A DNA stretch of 64,000 nt from Clostridium_AD sp050717535 (GCF_050717535.1 NZ_JBOITM010000072.1:1-64000); one strand, 5' to 3'. Positions 51,853-60,849 are shown, numbered from the stretch's first letter. The notes: generated from the sequence alone by a model not told the origin. Numbers and translations: made by a program.

Positions 51853-53624
51853 GCTAATTCCTCCTCTGAAAGCTGTGAAGCTACAATCTCATGATATATC
51901 TTACAACTGTTTAAAAGTTCTTTGTGAGTTCCAATGCCCGCAATTGCACCTTCATCTAAAACTATAATTCTATCTGCATTCATAACTGTTGCAACCCTTT
52001 GAGCAATAATTATCACTGTAGACTTTATCGTTTCACTTTTAAGTGCTGCCCTTAGTCTTGCATCAGTTTTAAAATCAAGTGCTGAAAAACTATCATCAAA
52101 AATATATATTTCAGGCTTTCTAACTAGTGCACGTGCTATGGACAGACGCTGCTTTTGTCCACCAGATACATTGGTTCCTCCCTGAGCAATAATATGTTCA
52201 TATCCTTCTTTCATTCCATTTATAAAATCCGTTGCTTGTGCTACATTTGCTGCATATTTAATTTCTTCCATAGTAGCATTATCTTTACCATATTTAATAT
52301 TATCCGCAATACTTCCAGTAAAAAGCACAGTATTTTGAGGAACAAAACCTATTTTTGACCGAAGATCCTCTTGACTCATTTCTCGTATATCTACTCCATT
52401 AACCAATATGGATCCAGAAGTCACATCATAAAAACGTGGTATTAAGTTTATAAGTGTTGATTTACCAGCACCTGTACCCCCAATAATAGCTGTTGTTTCA
52501 CCAGGTTTTGCACTAAATGATATGTCACAAATAGCTGGCTGATCTGCCCCTTGGTAACTAAATGTTACATTTTTAAACTCAACATATCCACTTTGTTTAT
52601 TTGCTAATATAGTATTCTTTGAATCAATAATTTCAGATTCCATTTCTAATACTTCGTTTATTCTTATTGCAGAGGCCTGCGCTCTTGGTATCATTATAAA
52701 TACCATAGCAAGCATTAAGAATCCCATTAAAATTTGCATCCCATATTGCATAAATGCAATTAATGAACCAACTTGGATACTCCCAGCATCTATTCTTTTA
52801 GCACCAAACCAAATAATAGAAACTGTTGTCACATTCATGATTAACATCATTATTGGCATTAAAAATGCCATGATTTTATTAACTTTTATAGCATTTTCCA
52901 TAAGATCTGCGTTTGCATCATCAAATCTAGATTTTTCAGTGTCAATTCGATTAAATGCACGTATTACTCTAATACCCGTAAGTCCTTCACGTAATACAAG
53001 ATTTAATTTATCTAATTTTACTTGCATCAATTTAAATAATGGCATAGCATATTTAAGAGTTATTCCAATAATAATTCCAAGAATCGGTACTACAACTGCA
53101 AAAATCCAAGTTAGTTGCACATCCTCTCTTAATGCCATAACAATACCTCCTATGGCAGTTAAAGGAGCAAACAACATAATAGAAAAAATCATTACAGTTG
53201 CTGTTTGAACTTGAACAACGTCATTTGTAGTCCTTGTTATAAGTGTGGCAGTCCCAACCTTATCAAACTCATGTAGGGTGAACCCTTCAACTTTAGTAAA
53301 TAATTTATTACGAATAATTCTACCAAGCCCTACAGCAGTTCTTGAAGATAAAAATGAAGCTACAACTGAGCATAAAACTCCACCTGCCGATACTAATAGC
53401 ATGATTCCACCTATTCTAATAATATAATTTATACCTTTATAAGTTCCGTTAAAACCTAAAAATGAAATAGATTGCAATGTATCCTTTTGTGATATACCTT
53501 TGTCTACTATATCAGCCATCAATGTTGGCAAATATAGATTTGCTAGCACTTGAGTAAAAACTAATAGAACTATCACTATTATTTGCAATGTGTACTGTTT
53601 TAAAAATCGGAATAATTTAAACAT
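51849..53624 (-). CDS. ABC exporter half, degenerate-site subunit (pair B)
   Basis: About 591 aa, paralogue of 47366-49093. Walker A GGTGAGKST, signature VSGGQKQRLSIARAL, Walker B IYIFDDSFSALDF with Asp for Glu, and Gln at the H-loop (IIAQRVATV), so a degenerate ATP site. Compared with the other copy it has about 16 extra residues in the first extracellular loop (QKDTLQSISFLGFNGTYKGI). The frame opens at GTG 53639, but ATG 53624 (MFKLFRFL) has better spacing from GGAG and aligns with the paralogue start. It forms a heterodimer with the product of the overlapping gene. Confidence 0.93.
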   Translation of the reverse strand: MFKLFRFLKQYTLQIIVIVLLVFTQVLANLYLPTLMADIVDKGISQKDTLQSISFLGFNGTYKGINYIIRIGGIMLLVSAGGVLCSVVASFLSSRTAVGLGRIIRNKLFTKVEGFTLHEFDKVGTATLITRTTNDVVQVQTATVMIFSIMLFAPLTAIGGIVMALREDVQLTWIFAVVVPILGIIIGITLKYAMPLFKLMQVKLDKLNLVLREGLTGIRVIRAFNRIDTEKSRFDDANADLMENAIKVNKIMAFLMPIMMLIMNVTTVSIIWFGAKRIDAGSIQVGSLIAFMQYGMQILMGFLMLAMVFIMIPRAQASAIRINEVLEMESEIIDSKNTILANKQSGYVEFKNVTFSYQGADQPAICDISFSAKPGETTAIIGGTGAGKSTLINLIPRFYDVTSGSILVNGVDIREMSQEDLRSKIGFVPQNTVLFTGSIADNIKYGKDNATMEEIKYAANVAQATDFINGMKEGYEHIIAQGGTNVSGGQKQRLSIARALVRKPEIYIFDDSFSALDFKTDARLRAALKSETIKSTVIIIAQRVATVMNADRIIVLDEGAIAGIGTHKELLNSCKIYHEIVASQLSEEELA

Positions 53625-53653
53625 TAATATCATCTCCACTCATTGTTATTGCT

Positions 53654-54094
53654 TTATTTTTGTTGTTCTCTTAAAAGCTTCCTAAGTATATCTAAGCCTT
53701 CGAGAATCTTATTAAGTTCCTCACTGCTACCTTGGCTCATTATTTTCTCTATACTTTTTCCAATTTCCTTATGAAAGCTTTCATGTATATCTTCAAAACT
53801 TTTGGTTATACTTACATAAACTACTCTCTTATCATCGATGCTTCTTTCTCTTACCACCAGGTCTTGCTTCTCGAGCCTATCGATAATACCAGAGACCGTA
53901 CTATTTGATAAACAAAGATGATTACTGAGTTCTGTTATCTTCAGCTTCTTTTCTTTACTCAAAAGCTGCATAACCATACCTTGAGGCGCAGACATACTCG
54001 AGTCGTTAAGCACTTTACTCATATTATGTTTAAAGAGTAGCATAACCTCTTGGAACAACTTTGCTACTTCTATACTATCATTTAATGTTTCCAC
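53654..54094 (-). CDS. MarR-family transcriptional regulator (2)
   Basis: 146 aa, paralogue of the regulator at 49138. The HTH is TELSNHLCLSNSTVSGIIDRL with wing RSIDDKRVVYVS; the C-terminal dimer helices end LRKLLREQQK. The start is GTG 54094, preceded by AAGGTGGTGA as in the paralogue. It lies 29 bases before the ABC pair B genes and probably represses them. Three related AT-rich TTTCGC-type motifs in its upstream region (54109-54156) may be operator half-sites. Confidence 0.92.
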   Translation of the reverse strand: METLNDSIEVAKLFQEVMLLFKHNMSKVLNDSSMSAPQGMVMQLLSKEKKLKITELSNHLCLSNSTVSGIIDRLEKQDLVVRERSIDDKRVVYVSITKSFEDIHESFHKEIGKSIEKIMSQGSSEELNKILEGLDILRKLLREQQK

Positions 54095-54108
54095 AAAATC
54101 ACCACCTT

Positions 54109-54156
54109 AAATATATTTCGCTTCCAAATATTTCGCGTAGGTATATTTAGCTTACG
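54109..54156. promoter_or_regulatory. Candidate MarR operator/promoter region (2)
   Basis: Three related elements in tandem (54109-54123, 54126-54140, 54141-54156) share an AAATAT-TTTCGC/AGCTT pattern, and the first resembles 49618-49634 upstream of the other marR gene. Candidate repressor sites over the promoter. Confidence 0.35.
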
Positions 54157-54200
54157 AATCATATTATAAAACATTAAATATTTTATGTCAAGGCAAATTT

Positions 54201-54244
54201 AAAAAGAAGGAGGATTGCCCTTTAGAGCAATCCTCCTTCTTTTT
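54201..54244 (-). terminator. Strong terminator after SLH copy 2
   Basis: An 18-bp perfect stem (54201-54218 with 54227-54244, core AGAAGGAGGATTGC) with an eight-base loop and A5/T5 ends, 26 bases after the SLH stop. Confidence 0.9.
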
Positions 54245-54270
54245 ACAGGTATTTGCAGTCCTCACCACAC

Positions 54271-55749
54271 CTAGTAAATATCTACTATCTTCCCATCAAC
54301 ACCCAAAAGCAAAGTTTTAAAATCATCAACATTAACATTAGTTAAGAAACTTCCAATAGCGCCATCATAATTATTAAGTCTAGCCTTATTGAAATATTTA
54401 CTAAATGTATAATTTATACCATTAATTGTGAGTCCAGTTGGATTAAGCATATCTGGTGTAAATGCTTTAATTGTACCAATAACAACCTTATCATTTACAT
54501 AAACAAATGTGTTTTTATTCCAAATATCTGATACAAAATAAACCACATCATAAGCATTCAATTGAGATTCCTGAATATTTGCACCTCTATAAATATACGA
54601 ATACTTTGTATTCTTAAGCTGATCTAGAAGTTTAGCATTGTCATTTTTATAGACTTGTGGTGCACCAAAATTAGCATCAACAATGATACCATAATCATAG
54701 CCTGAATTGTCACTCTTCTTTGTTAGAATAATTGAAGAATAAGCCCTAATAGCTTTAACTGCAACTTCATAATCTACATATACTCCATGATAGTAATATA
54801 ATGAAGCTTTTGGTAGTGTCATAGTTTGAGCTAAATCCTTGTCATCCGTGTAAGCTATTAATGAACTTGTTATGCCTGTTACAGCATAGTTTTCTGTAGA
54901 ATTTTCTTTTACACTTACTTTAGTAATATTAGCTCCATCAATATAAAGCTTATATTTTACTCCAAGTTCAACGTCCCCAGCATTACTATTAACTGTATAT
55001 TTTGTTAAACTAGTTAATCCTTGACCTGCAAGATAAACTTCGTTGTCTAAAAGATCATCGGAGGTTTTTGAATTTCCCACCACTGTTACTTCTTTTAAGC
55101 TGCCTGTAATGTCAGTATTTAAATATTCATCCTCAAAATATTTATCAGAAAAATATTCGGTTTGAGAGTCTTTAACCAATGTACTGAAAAGCCTATCAAA
55201 CATAACTGCTGATACTTTATAAGTTAACTTATCGCTTTTTTTATAAGCTATATCAGTAGTTAATCCTAATTTATAAGCCTGCTGAATATAATTGTTAGGC
55301 CATGACAATTTTGAAAGCTCCGGGTCTGCATCTGTATATCCAAGCATCCTCACCATAATTGTATCCATCTCTGCCATTGTTACATACTGCTCAGGATGAA
55401 AAGATCCATCTGGTGTTCCAAACATTAAACCTACACCTACCACTCCTTTAACATATCCGCTAAGATCACTATTAGCTTTTATATCCGGGAAAATTGTTGT
55501 ACCATTTAAGTTTAATGCGGTGGAAGACAATCCATCAGCTATTGCTATGGCTTTTACTAATTGGCCTCTAGTTACCAGTCCATTCTCACCCTTTGTAGCC
55601 TTATCTATAACCTTTAATTGTTGCATTTTCTCCATTGAACCTGAGTAGCTTAGAGGGTTTGAAATTGCAAAAACTAGTGAGGAGCCTACGGTAGAAAATA
55701 TCATTACACCTGTTAACATTAAACTTAAACTTGCTTTTTTTATATTCAT
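54271..55749 (-). CDS. SLH-domain surface protein, copy 2
   Basis: 492 aa. The mature protein is the same as copy 1 (41513-42991) apart from one residue near the end (Val for Ile), with only a handful of base differences over about 1.39 kb. The signal peptide differs clearly (MNIKKASLSLMLTGVMIFST versus MKFKKTGLSLILASVMVLST). The sequences part abruptly near 55665, so a recombination edge is visible. Both genes share the leader AAAAAGGATGGTG before the start. This copy is 24 bases behind the MacB-type permease gene and is the last gene of HlyD-ATPase-permease-SLH. SLH domains anchor it in the wall; function of the C-terminal 290 residues is unknown. Confidence 0.93.
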   Translation of the reverse strand: MNIKKASLSLMLTGVMIFSTVGSSLVFAISNPLSYSGSMEKMQQLKVIDKATKGENGLVTRGQLVKAIAIADGLSSTALNLNGTTIFPDIKANSDLSGYVKGVVGVGLMFGTPDGSFHPEQYVTMAEMDTIMVRMLGYTDADPELSKLSWPNNYIQQAYKLGLTTDIAYKKSDKLTYKVSAVMFDRLFSTLVKDSQTEYFSDKYFEDEYLNTDITGSLKEVTVVGNSKTSDDLLDNEVYLAGQGLTSLTKYTVNSNAGDVELGVKYKLYIDGANITKVSVKENSTENYAVTGITSSLIAYTDDKDLAQTMTLPKASLYYYHGVYVDYEVAVKAIRAYSSIILTKKSDNSGYDYGIIVDANFGAPQVYKNDNAKLLDQLKNTKYSYIYRGANIQESQLNAYDVVYFVSDIWNKNTFVYVNDKVVIGTIKAFTPDMLNPTGLTINGINYTFSKYFNKARLNNYDGAIGSFLTNVNVDDFKTLLLGVDGKIVDIY

Positions 55750-55773
55750 TTTTGCACCATCCTTTTTACTAAT

Positions 55774-56952
55774 TTATTCATATGCTAACGCATCTATTGG
55801 ATTTAAATTTGCTGCTTTGTTGGCTGGATACATTCCAAAAACCACCCCTATTAAAAGTGAGATGCCAAAAGAAAGTAAAATCCATGGAATTGAATATACC
55901 TCTGGGACTATTCCAAGACCTCCTATAACAAAATGTATGGTACAAACACCAATAATCACTCCCATAATTCCACCTAGGCCAGTTACCACCAGAGCTTCAA
56001 TTAAAAACTGGGTTAATATATTCCTTTTCTTAGCACCAATAGCTTTTCTAACTCCTATTTCTCTTGTCCTCTCAGTTACTGAAACTAGCATAATATTCAT
56101 TATTCCTATTCCACCTACCACAAGAGATATGCTGGCTATACCTGCAAGCACTACCGTAAGGGTCGATGTAATTGAATTAAGTGTAGATAATACCGCCGCC
56201 ATATTTGTAACTCTAAAGGCATCAGTGCTTTTATAAATCTTAGTCAAAAATGCAGTTAAAATTACCACAGATTGATCTACAGTATCAGCACTTACTGCCT
56301 CCGCCGAAAAATTTTTTATTATTGCAGACTTATTGAGTTTTGTTGCAACACTTATTGGTATGATAACTCTATCATCAGTAGAAGAATCAACTCCATCTGC
56401 GGTTTGTGTAAGCACTCCAACAACCTTAAACTGTTGCCCAATTATCTTCATAGTCTTTCCTATAGGACTTGTGCCTTTAAAAATATCATTAGCAACAGCG
56501 GTTCCTATAACTACTATCTTTTGATTATAATCAATATCCATTTGAATTAAAAATCTACCCTCTTGTACTGTAGTACTATTAATAGCTGAATAATCAGGGC
56601 TTGTACCGAGTATGGTAGTATCACGACTTAAACTTCCTGACTTTACTATACCACTACTTGAAGCTTGTGGGGCAATATTAGAAATTATTGTACTATTTTC
56701 ACTCTGAAACTTTTTTAACTCATCATAGGTAACATTTCTGTTACTACCTCTACCCGTTATGTTAATATTTATTAAATTTGAACCAAGGCCAGATAGTGAA
56801 CTTGTTATACTCGCGGTACTTCCTTGCGCAACACCTACCGCAATAATTACTGATCCTACACCAATAATAACTCCAAGCATTGTAAGGAAGGATCTAACCT
56901 TATTAGAGACTATACTCTTTATAGCCATTTTATAAGCTTGAAAAAACTTCAC
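55774..56952 (-). CDS. MacB-type ABC permease
   Basis: 392 aa: N-terminal TM (about 18-42), an extracellular MacB periplasmic-core domain (about 45-250), then three TM segments at the C-terminal end. Typical motifs: SFLTMLGVIIGVGSVI at the first helix, SVTERTREIGVRKAIGAKKRNI (coupling helix), and the final NPIDALAYE. It works with the ATPase encoded by the overlapping upstream gene (ATGA) and the adaptor before it, as a MacAB-like complex. In Gram-positive bacteria such complexes export peptides or confer resistance. No receiver or signal domain is seen. Confidence 0.94.
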   Translation of the reverse strand: MKFFQAYKMAIKSIVSNKVRSFLTMLGVIIGVGSVIIAVGVAQGSTASITSSLSGLGSNLININITGRGSNRNVTYDELKKFQSENSTIISNIAPQASSSGIVKSGSLSRDTTILGTSPDYSAINSTTVQEGRFLIQMDIDYNQKIVVIGTAVANDIFKGTSPIGKTMKIIGQQFKVVGVLTQTADGVDSSTDDRVIIPISVATKLNKSAIIKNFSAEAVSADTVDQSVVILTAFLTKIYKSTDAFRVTNMAAVLSTLNSITSTLTVVLAGIASISLVVGGIGIMNIMLVSVTERTREIGVRKAIGAKKRNILTQFLIEALVVTGLGGIMGVIIGVCTIHFVIGGLGIVPEVYSIPWILLSFGISLLIGVVFGMYPANKAANLNPIDALAYE

Positions 56953-57629
56953 TGTGCCACCTCCATATCCTCAGTAATCTCTCCATCTGAAATTCTTATT
57001 ATACGTTTTGCCTGGCTGGCAAGATCATTATCATGAGTTATTAAGACTATTGTATTTCCATTAGAATTAAGCTCTTTAAGCATGTTCATTACTTCAATTC
57101 CAGTTTTGCTATCTAGGGCTCCAGTAGGCTCGTCAGCAAGGAGTACTGGAGGTTTTGTAACTAAGGCTCTAGCGATAGCTACTCTTTGCTGCTGACCTCC
57201 TGATAATTCACTAGGTCTATGATACATCCTATCTTTAAGACCAACCGTAGTTAGTGCCTCAATTGCTCTTTGTTTAGCTTCCCTATTGTGCACACCTTGG
57301 TAAATTAGTGGAAGCTCAACATTTTCTATTGCTGATAATTTTTGAAGCAAATTGAATTTTTGAAATATAAATCCTATTTTAAAATTTCTTATTTCTGCTA
57401 ATCTATCGTCCTTTAACCTACTTACTTCTTGTCCATCTAACTTATAACTACCAGAAGTAGGAACATCTAAGCAGCCAAGCATATTCATAAGTGTAGATTT
57501 ACCTGAGCCGGATGGACCAACTATGGCAACAAATTCATGTAAATTTATATGCAAGTCTATGCCATTTAATGCAGCTACTTTATTTTGACCCATTGTATAA
57601 ATCTTGTACAAATTAGTTATTTTAATCAT
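56949..57629 (-). CDS. MacB-type ABC ATP-binding protein (2)
   Basis: 226 aa, complete. Walker A GPSGSGKST (about 38-46), Q-loop FIFQKFNLLQKL, signature LSGGQQQRVAIARAL (about 140-154), Walker B VLLADEPTGALDSKTG, and the H-loop VLITHD. LolD/MacB subfamily. It overlaps the permease gene by four bases and the adaptor stop by one, so translation is coupled across the operon. Paralogue of the ATPase at 35697 but from the shorter-permease branch. Confidence 0.94.
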   Translation of the reverse strand: MIKITNLYKIYTMGQNKVAALNGIDLHINLHEFVAIVGPSGSGKSTLMNMLGCLDVPTSGSYKLDGQEVSRLKDDRLAEIRNFKIGFIFQKFNLLQKLSAIENVELPLIYQGVHNREAKQRAIEALTTVGLKDRMYHRPSELSGGQQQRVAIARALVTKPPVLLADEPTGALDSKTGIEVMNMLKELNSNGNTIVLITHDNDLASQAKRIIRISDGEITEDMEVAQ

Positions 57630-59455
57630 TAGAATCCACCTCCAGGTGCTCTAGAACCACCACCCATTCCACTTGATTTAGTAGTTGTAGATGCTGCCTT
57701 AGTTTGTGGTAAAACAATGACATCCCCTTCTTTTAAACCGCTAGTAATTTCAATTGAGGTATCATTATTTGATCCAACTTTGACCTGAGTTTGCATGCAG
57801 CCATCATAATAACCTTGATTTCCACTTGCAGTACTGCCTGTTTTCGCCGAAGTCCTAGCAATTTTATTTACGGAGACTTGTCCAGTGTTCACTGTAGAAT
57901 TTCTTTTACTATTCCCTTTACCCGTACCAGTTGTAGCAGTTCCTGTCTGCCCCGTTTGTCCACCCATTGAACCATTTTCGCCTGCTAAAGATCCAGAACC
58001 AGCTTTACTAACGTAGACAAAGCTTTTTCCATCAGTTTTAGTTATAGCTTCTATAGGTATATTCAAAACATCTTCTTTATTAGATACTACTATTTCACCA
58101 TTTGCGTTCATTCCGCCCTTAAGCTTATCTAAATTATCATTAATTTTAACCGTTACTACAAAAGTTGTTACTCCACTTTCTGACGTTCCAGTTACTGCAA
58201 TTTTTGCTACCACTCCTTTAACTGGAGTTTCTGTAGTTGCTGGTAATGCATCTACGGTGATACTTGTTTCCTGTCCAACTTTAAGTTTTGCTATATCCAG
58301 TTCATCTACAGGTATATCAAACTCCATTTGAGTTGGCTCTGAAACATCTGAAAGTTCGTCTCCAGCCTTTATAGTATCGCCCACTTTATTAGTCATTTTT
58401 GTTATTACTCCATCGATAGGAGCTATTATTTTATAATAATCAAGTTGTTTCGTTTTTAAGGCCATCTCTGACTGAGCACTTTCCAGTTGTAAGTCTGAAC
58501 TTTCTTTAGCTCTTATAATCTCATCACTACTCATTTTTATAAGTGCTTGACCTGAACTAACCTTTTGATTTTCTTTAATTGAAATACTTTGAACTGTTCC
58601 ACCTGTTGAAGTAGTAACTAGCTGTTTTTTTATATAATTAAGTTCTGCGGTGCCAGTACTTGATATTACCCCACCAGTAGCTGCAATATCTGCACTTGCA
58701 CTCATTCCCTCAATTATAGCTCCTGGATTATTAATTTGAATTTCCACAGTATATAACTTTCCACCTGCACTAGTTGCAGTTGTCTGATTACTTATATAGG
58801 TTACAGTTCCGCTTACAGACTGCATAAGTGAGGTTAATTGTACCACAGCAGTTTGTCCTTTTGCAATTTTACCAGCAGATGATGCATTATAGGTTAACAA
58901 TACCTTAAGCTTTGTAGTATCTGCTATGGTAAAAACTGTACCTCCCTTTGCAACTGTATCTCCCTGTTTTACTAGAATATCGCTAACAAGGCCTGTAAAA
59001 GGTGCTGTAATTGATAGATCCTTTACTGCATCATTACTTGTACCCGCTGAAATTTGATTTTGCTTAAAACTATTTGAGTCTGAGTTCAGCGAAGTCTGTG
59101 CATCAGTATCGTCGAGTTCATATATTATATCCCCAGCTTTTACACTATCTCCTTCCTTATAATTAACCTTTGTAACTGTAGCACCAATTTTAGAATAAAT
59201 CACACTAGAATTTGTAAAATATATAGGACCTGAACCTGATACTACAACCTTTAGGTTTCCTTTTTCTGCAATAGCGGTATTTTGCTTTATTGCGTCCTTT
59301 TTTGCAAAGAATTTATTCTGTATAAAACTACTTTTGAACCCTGCAACCAAAGCAACCACAACAACTACAGCAATAATCGCCTTTTTAACATTTGATTTTG
59401 TAAGCAGCTGCTTAAACTTAACCTCTTTAAACTTTTCCTTTAAATTTGATTTCAA
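57629..59455 (-). CDS. HlyD/MacA-type adaptor with Gly/Thr-rich insert (3)
   Basis: 608 aa. TM at about 27-46, half-lipoyl block KIGATVTKVNYKEGDSVKAG, hairpin region, second lipoyl block IIAPIDGVITKMTNKVGDTI, beta-barrel, then the terminal block QVKVGSNNDTSIEITSGLKE. Unlike its paralogues (31735, 43064) it carries a low-complexity insert of about 65 residues (around 480-545, GSMGGQTGQTGTATTGTGKG then a basic Ser/Thr/Asn region) just before the last block, and ends in a Gly-rich tail (GMGGGSRAPGGGF). The insert may be a flexible wall-spanning linker. TTG start with GGAAGGTG. First gene of HlyD-ATPase-permease-SLH; Lys-rich residues 1-25 precede the membrane helix. Confidence 0.9.
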   Translation of the reverse strand: MKSNLKEKFKEVKFKQLLTKSNVKKAIIAVVVVVALVAGFKSSFIQNKFFAKKDAIKQNTAIAEKGNLKVVVSGSGPIYFTNSSVIYSKIGATVTKVNYKEGDSVKAGDIIYELDDTDAQTSLNSDSNSFKQNQISAGTSNDAVKDLSITAPFTGLVSDILVKQGDTVAKGGTVFTIADTTKLKVLLTYNASSAGKIAKGQTAVVQLTSLMQSVSGTVTYISNQTTATSAGGKLYTVEIQINNPGAIIEGMSASADIAATGGVISSTGTAELNYIKKQLVTTSTGGTVQSISIKENQKVSSGQALIKMSSDEIIRAKESSDLQLESAQSEMALKTKQLDYYKIIAPIDGVITKMTNKVGDTIKAGDELSDVSEPTQMEFDIPVDELDIAKLKVGQETSITVDALPATTETPVKGVVAKIAVTGTSESGVTTFVVTVKINDNLDKLKGGMNANGEIVVSNKEDVLNIPIEAITKTDGKSFVYVSKAGSGSLAGENGSMGGQTGQTGTATTGTGKGNSKRNSTVNTGQVSVNKIARTSAKTGSTASGNQGYYDGCMQTQVKVGSNNDTSIEITSGLKEGDVIVLPQTKAASTTTKSSGMGGGSRAPGGGF

Positions 59456-59498
59456 TACTTTTCACCTTCCATTCGTGTTCATTATAGTTATATATTTA

Positions 59499-60088
59499 TT
59501 AATTTATGTGGTGCTTTTGCATCCTATAAATCAATGCTGATCTTGTAATACCAAGGAGCTCCGTAAATTTAAAAGATCCACTATATCTTCTTTTCTATCC
59601 CTGAGAGATGGAATTTCAATGGGCACAACATTTAATTTGTAATAAAAATCCTCTCTAAACGTTCCACTTAAAATAGCCTCTGTTAAATTTTTATTTGTGG
59701 ATGCTATAACTCTCACATCAATTTTTAAATCCCCCCTACTTCTACTAGAAGCCCGTTGAATTTCCTTATCTTCAAGTACTCTTAAAAACTTAACCTGCAT
59801 ATTGGGGCTCATTTCTCCTACATCATCAAGAAATATTGTGCCTCTACTTGCCAGTTCCAATTTACCAAGCACTCTTTCATCGTTACTGCCAAAAGCACCC
59901 TTTTCATGGCCAAAAACCTCATCTTCGGCTAACTTTTCTGTTAACGTCCCACAATTAAATATTATAAAAGGTTCCATTGACCTTTCACTTAATTGATGTA
60001 TTTTTCTTGCCATTAGTTCCTTTCCAGTTCCATTTTCTCCTGTGATGATCACTGTGGCCGTAGTTTGTGCTATTGGGCTAATAACAAT
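59499..60088 (-). pseudogene. Decayed NtrC-type sigma-54 activator (AAA+ plus HTH remnant)
   Basis: An open stretch encodes most of a sigma-54 activator AAA+ domain: ATVIITGENGTGKE (Walker A), GTIFLDDVGEMSP (Walker B), NVVPIEIPSLRDRKEDI. The receiver domain is missing and there is no proper start codon; the homology simply begins after an in-frame stop near 60089. The GAFTGA loop that contacts sigma-54 reads GAFGSN. After EDIVDLL the frame loses homology, but in another frame the sequence resumes as FTELLGITRSALIYRMQKHH, the Fis-type HTH, ending at TAA 59499. So an internal deletion plus frameshift has removed the rest of the AAA+ domain. A non-functional remnant, likely the partner of the kinase remnant at 60959. 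Confidence 0.85.
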
Positions 60089-60153
60089 TTATGTTTTTAA
60101 AAATATACTCATTAATTAACACATTTGCTTAATAATGCTAATTATACGATAAA

Positions 60154-60198
60154 AAAATGTATGAAAGCAAACAATATTTGTCTGTTTTCATACATTTT
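60154..60198 (-). terminator. Terminator after the Uma2 gene / small ORF
   Basis: AAAATGTATGAAA (60154-60166) and TTTCATACATTTT (60186-60198) form a 13-bp perfect stem with a T7 run on the minus strand. Confidence 0.85.
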
Positions 60199-60208
60199 AT
60201 ATGATTAT

Positions 60209-60265
60209 TTATGCTCTTGCTACTTTCCCACTATGGCATCTTTCGTTTTTGCTCTTTTTCGACAT
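60209..60265 (-). CDS. Possible 18-aa basic peptide downstream of the Uma2 gene
   Basis: ATG 60265 to TAA 60209 reads MSKKSKNERCHSGKVARA. It lies 20 bases after the Uma2 stop and 10 bases before a strong terminator, so it would be the last cistron of that transcript. There is no convincing ribosome binding site. Very basic, one Cys and one His. It may be chance; no homology claim is made. Confidence 0.25.
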   Translation of the reverse strand: MSKKSKNERCHSGKVARA

Positions 60266-60285
60266 GTATTGGTGTAAGAAATTTT

Positions 60286-60849
60286 CTAAAGTTCAAAAAT
60301 TTCTTTCAAATTTATTTTAAGTTCTTTGAATATAGCTGATTCAAATTCTTCACCATTTTTATAAACTCCAAATTGTTCATAGAAACCCTTATCATTAATC
60401 TTATATAATGATACTGTCTTAATTTTAGGATTTACTATCCAATATTCATTTACTCCAAAGTGTTGGTATAAATTCATCTTTGTGACTAAATCATGAGACT
60501 CATTTGACGGACTTAATATTTCTACAATTAAGGTAGGAACACCGGTATAGTTTCCATCGTTGAGACCTGTTTTATCACAAATGATACTTATATCTGGAAT
60601 AACCTTTTTAGGATATTCTTCTTTTTCATTTTTTAATATAATATCGAATGGAGCGACAAAAGGCTTACATGATTTATTCTTAAAGAAAATATTAAATTCA
60701 GTAGCTATGTTAAGTGCTACTATTTGATGTGTTTTGGATGGTGATTCTTGATTATATACTATTCCATCAATATATTCTAATAATTCATCAGTATTCTTAT
60801 CTATATTTACAAATTCATCATAGGTTATATATTTCATTTCTGGCAACAT
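60286..60849 (-). CDS. Uma2-family endonuclease-fold protein (DUF820)
   Basis: About 187 aa. The restriction-endonuclease-like PD-(D/E)xK core is visible: IPDISII (about 105-111), TLIVEILSPSNESHDLVTKM (about 122-142, with Glu and Lys), then LYQHFGVNEYWIVNP. The N-terminal TYDEFV...ELLEYIDG block is typical of Uma2 proteins. These are widespread, mostly in cyanobacteria and in some Firmicutes, and of unknown biological role. ATG 60849 has nine-base spacing from GAGAGGA; ATG 60858 abuts it. The gene sits alone between the two decayed halves of a two-component system and may have been inserted there. Confidence 0.9.
   Translation of the reverse strand: MLPEMKYITYDEFVNIDKNTDELLEYIDGIVYNQESPSKTHQIVALNIATEFNIFFKNKSCKPFVAPFDIILKNEKEEYPKKVIPDISIICDKTGLNDGNYTGVPTLIVEILSPSNESHDLVTKMNLYQHFGVNEYWIVNPKIKTVSLYKINDKGFYEQFGVYKNGEEFESAIFKELKINLKEIFEL

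Noticed and set aside
59456..60088. Functional stand-alone sigma-54 activator fragment
   Set aside because: No start codon with a ribosome binding site, a broken GAFTGA loop, and a displaced HTH in another frame all indicate a pseudogene.
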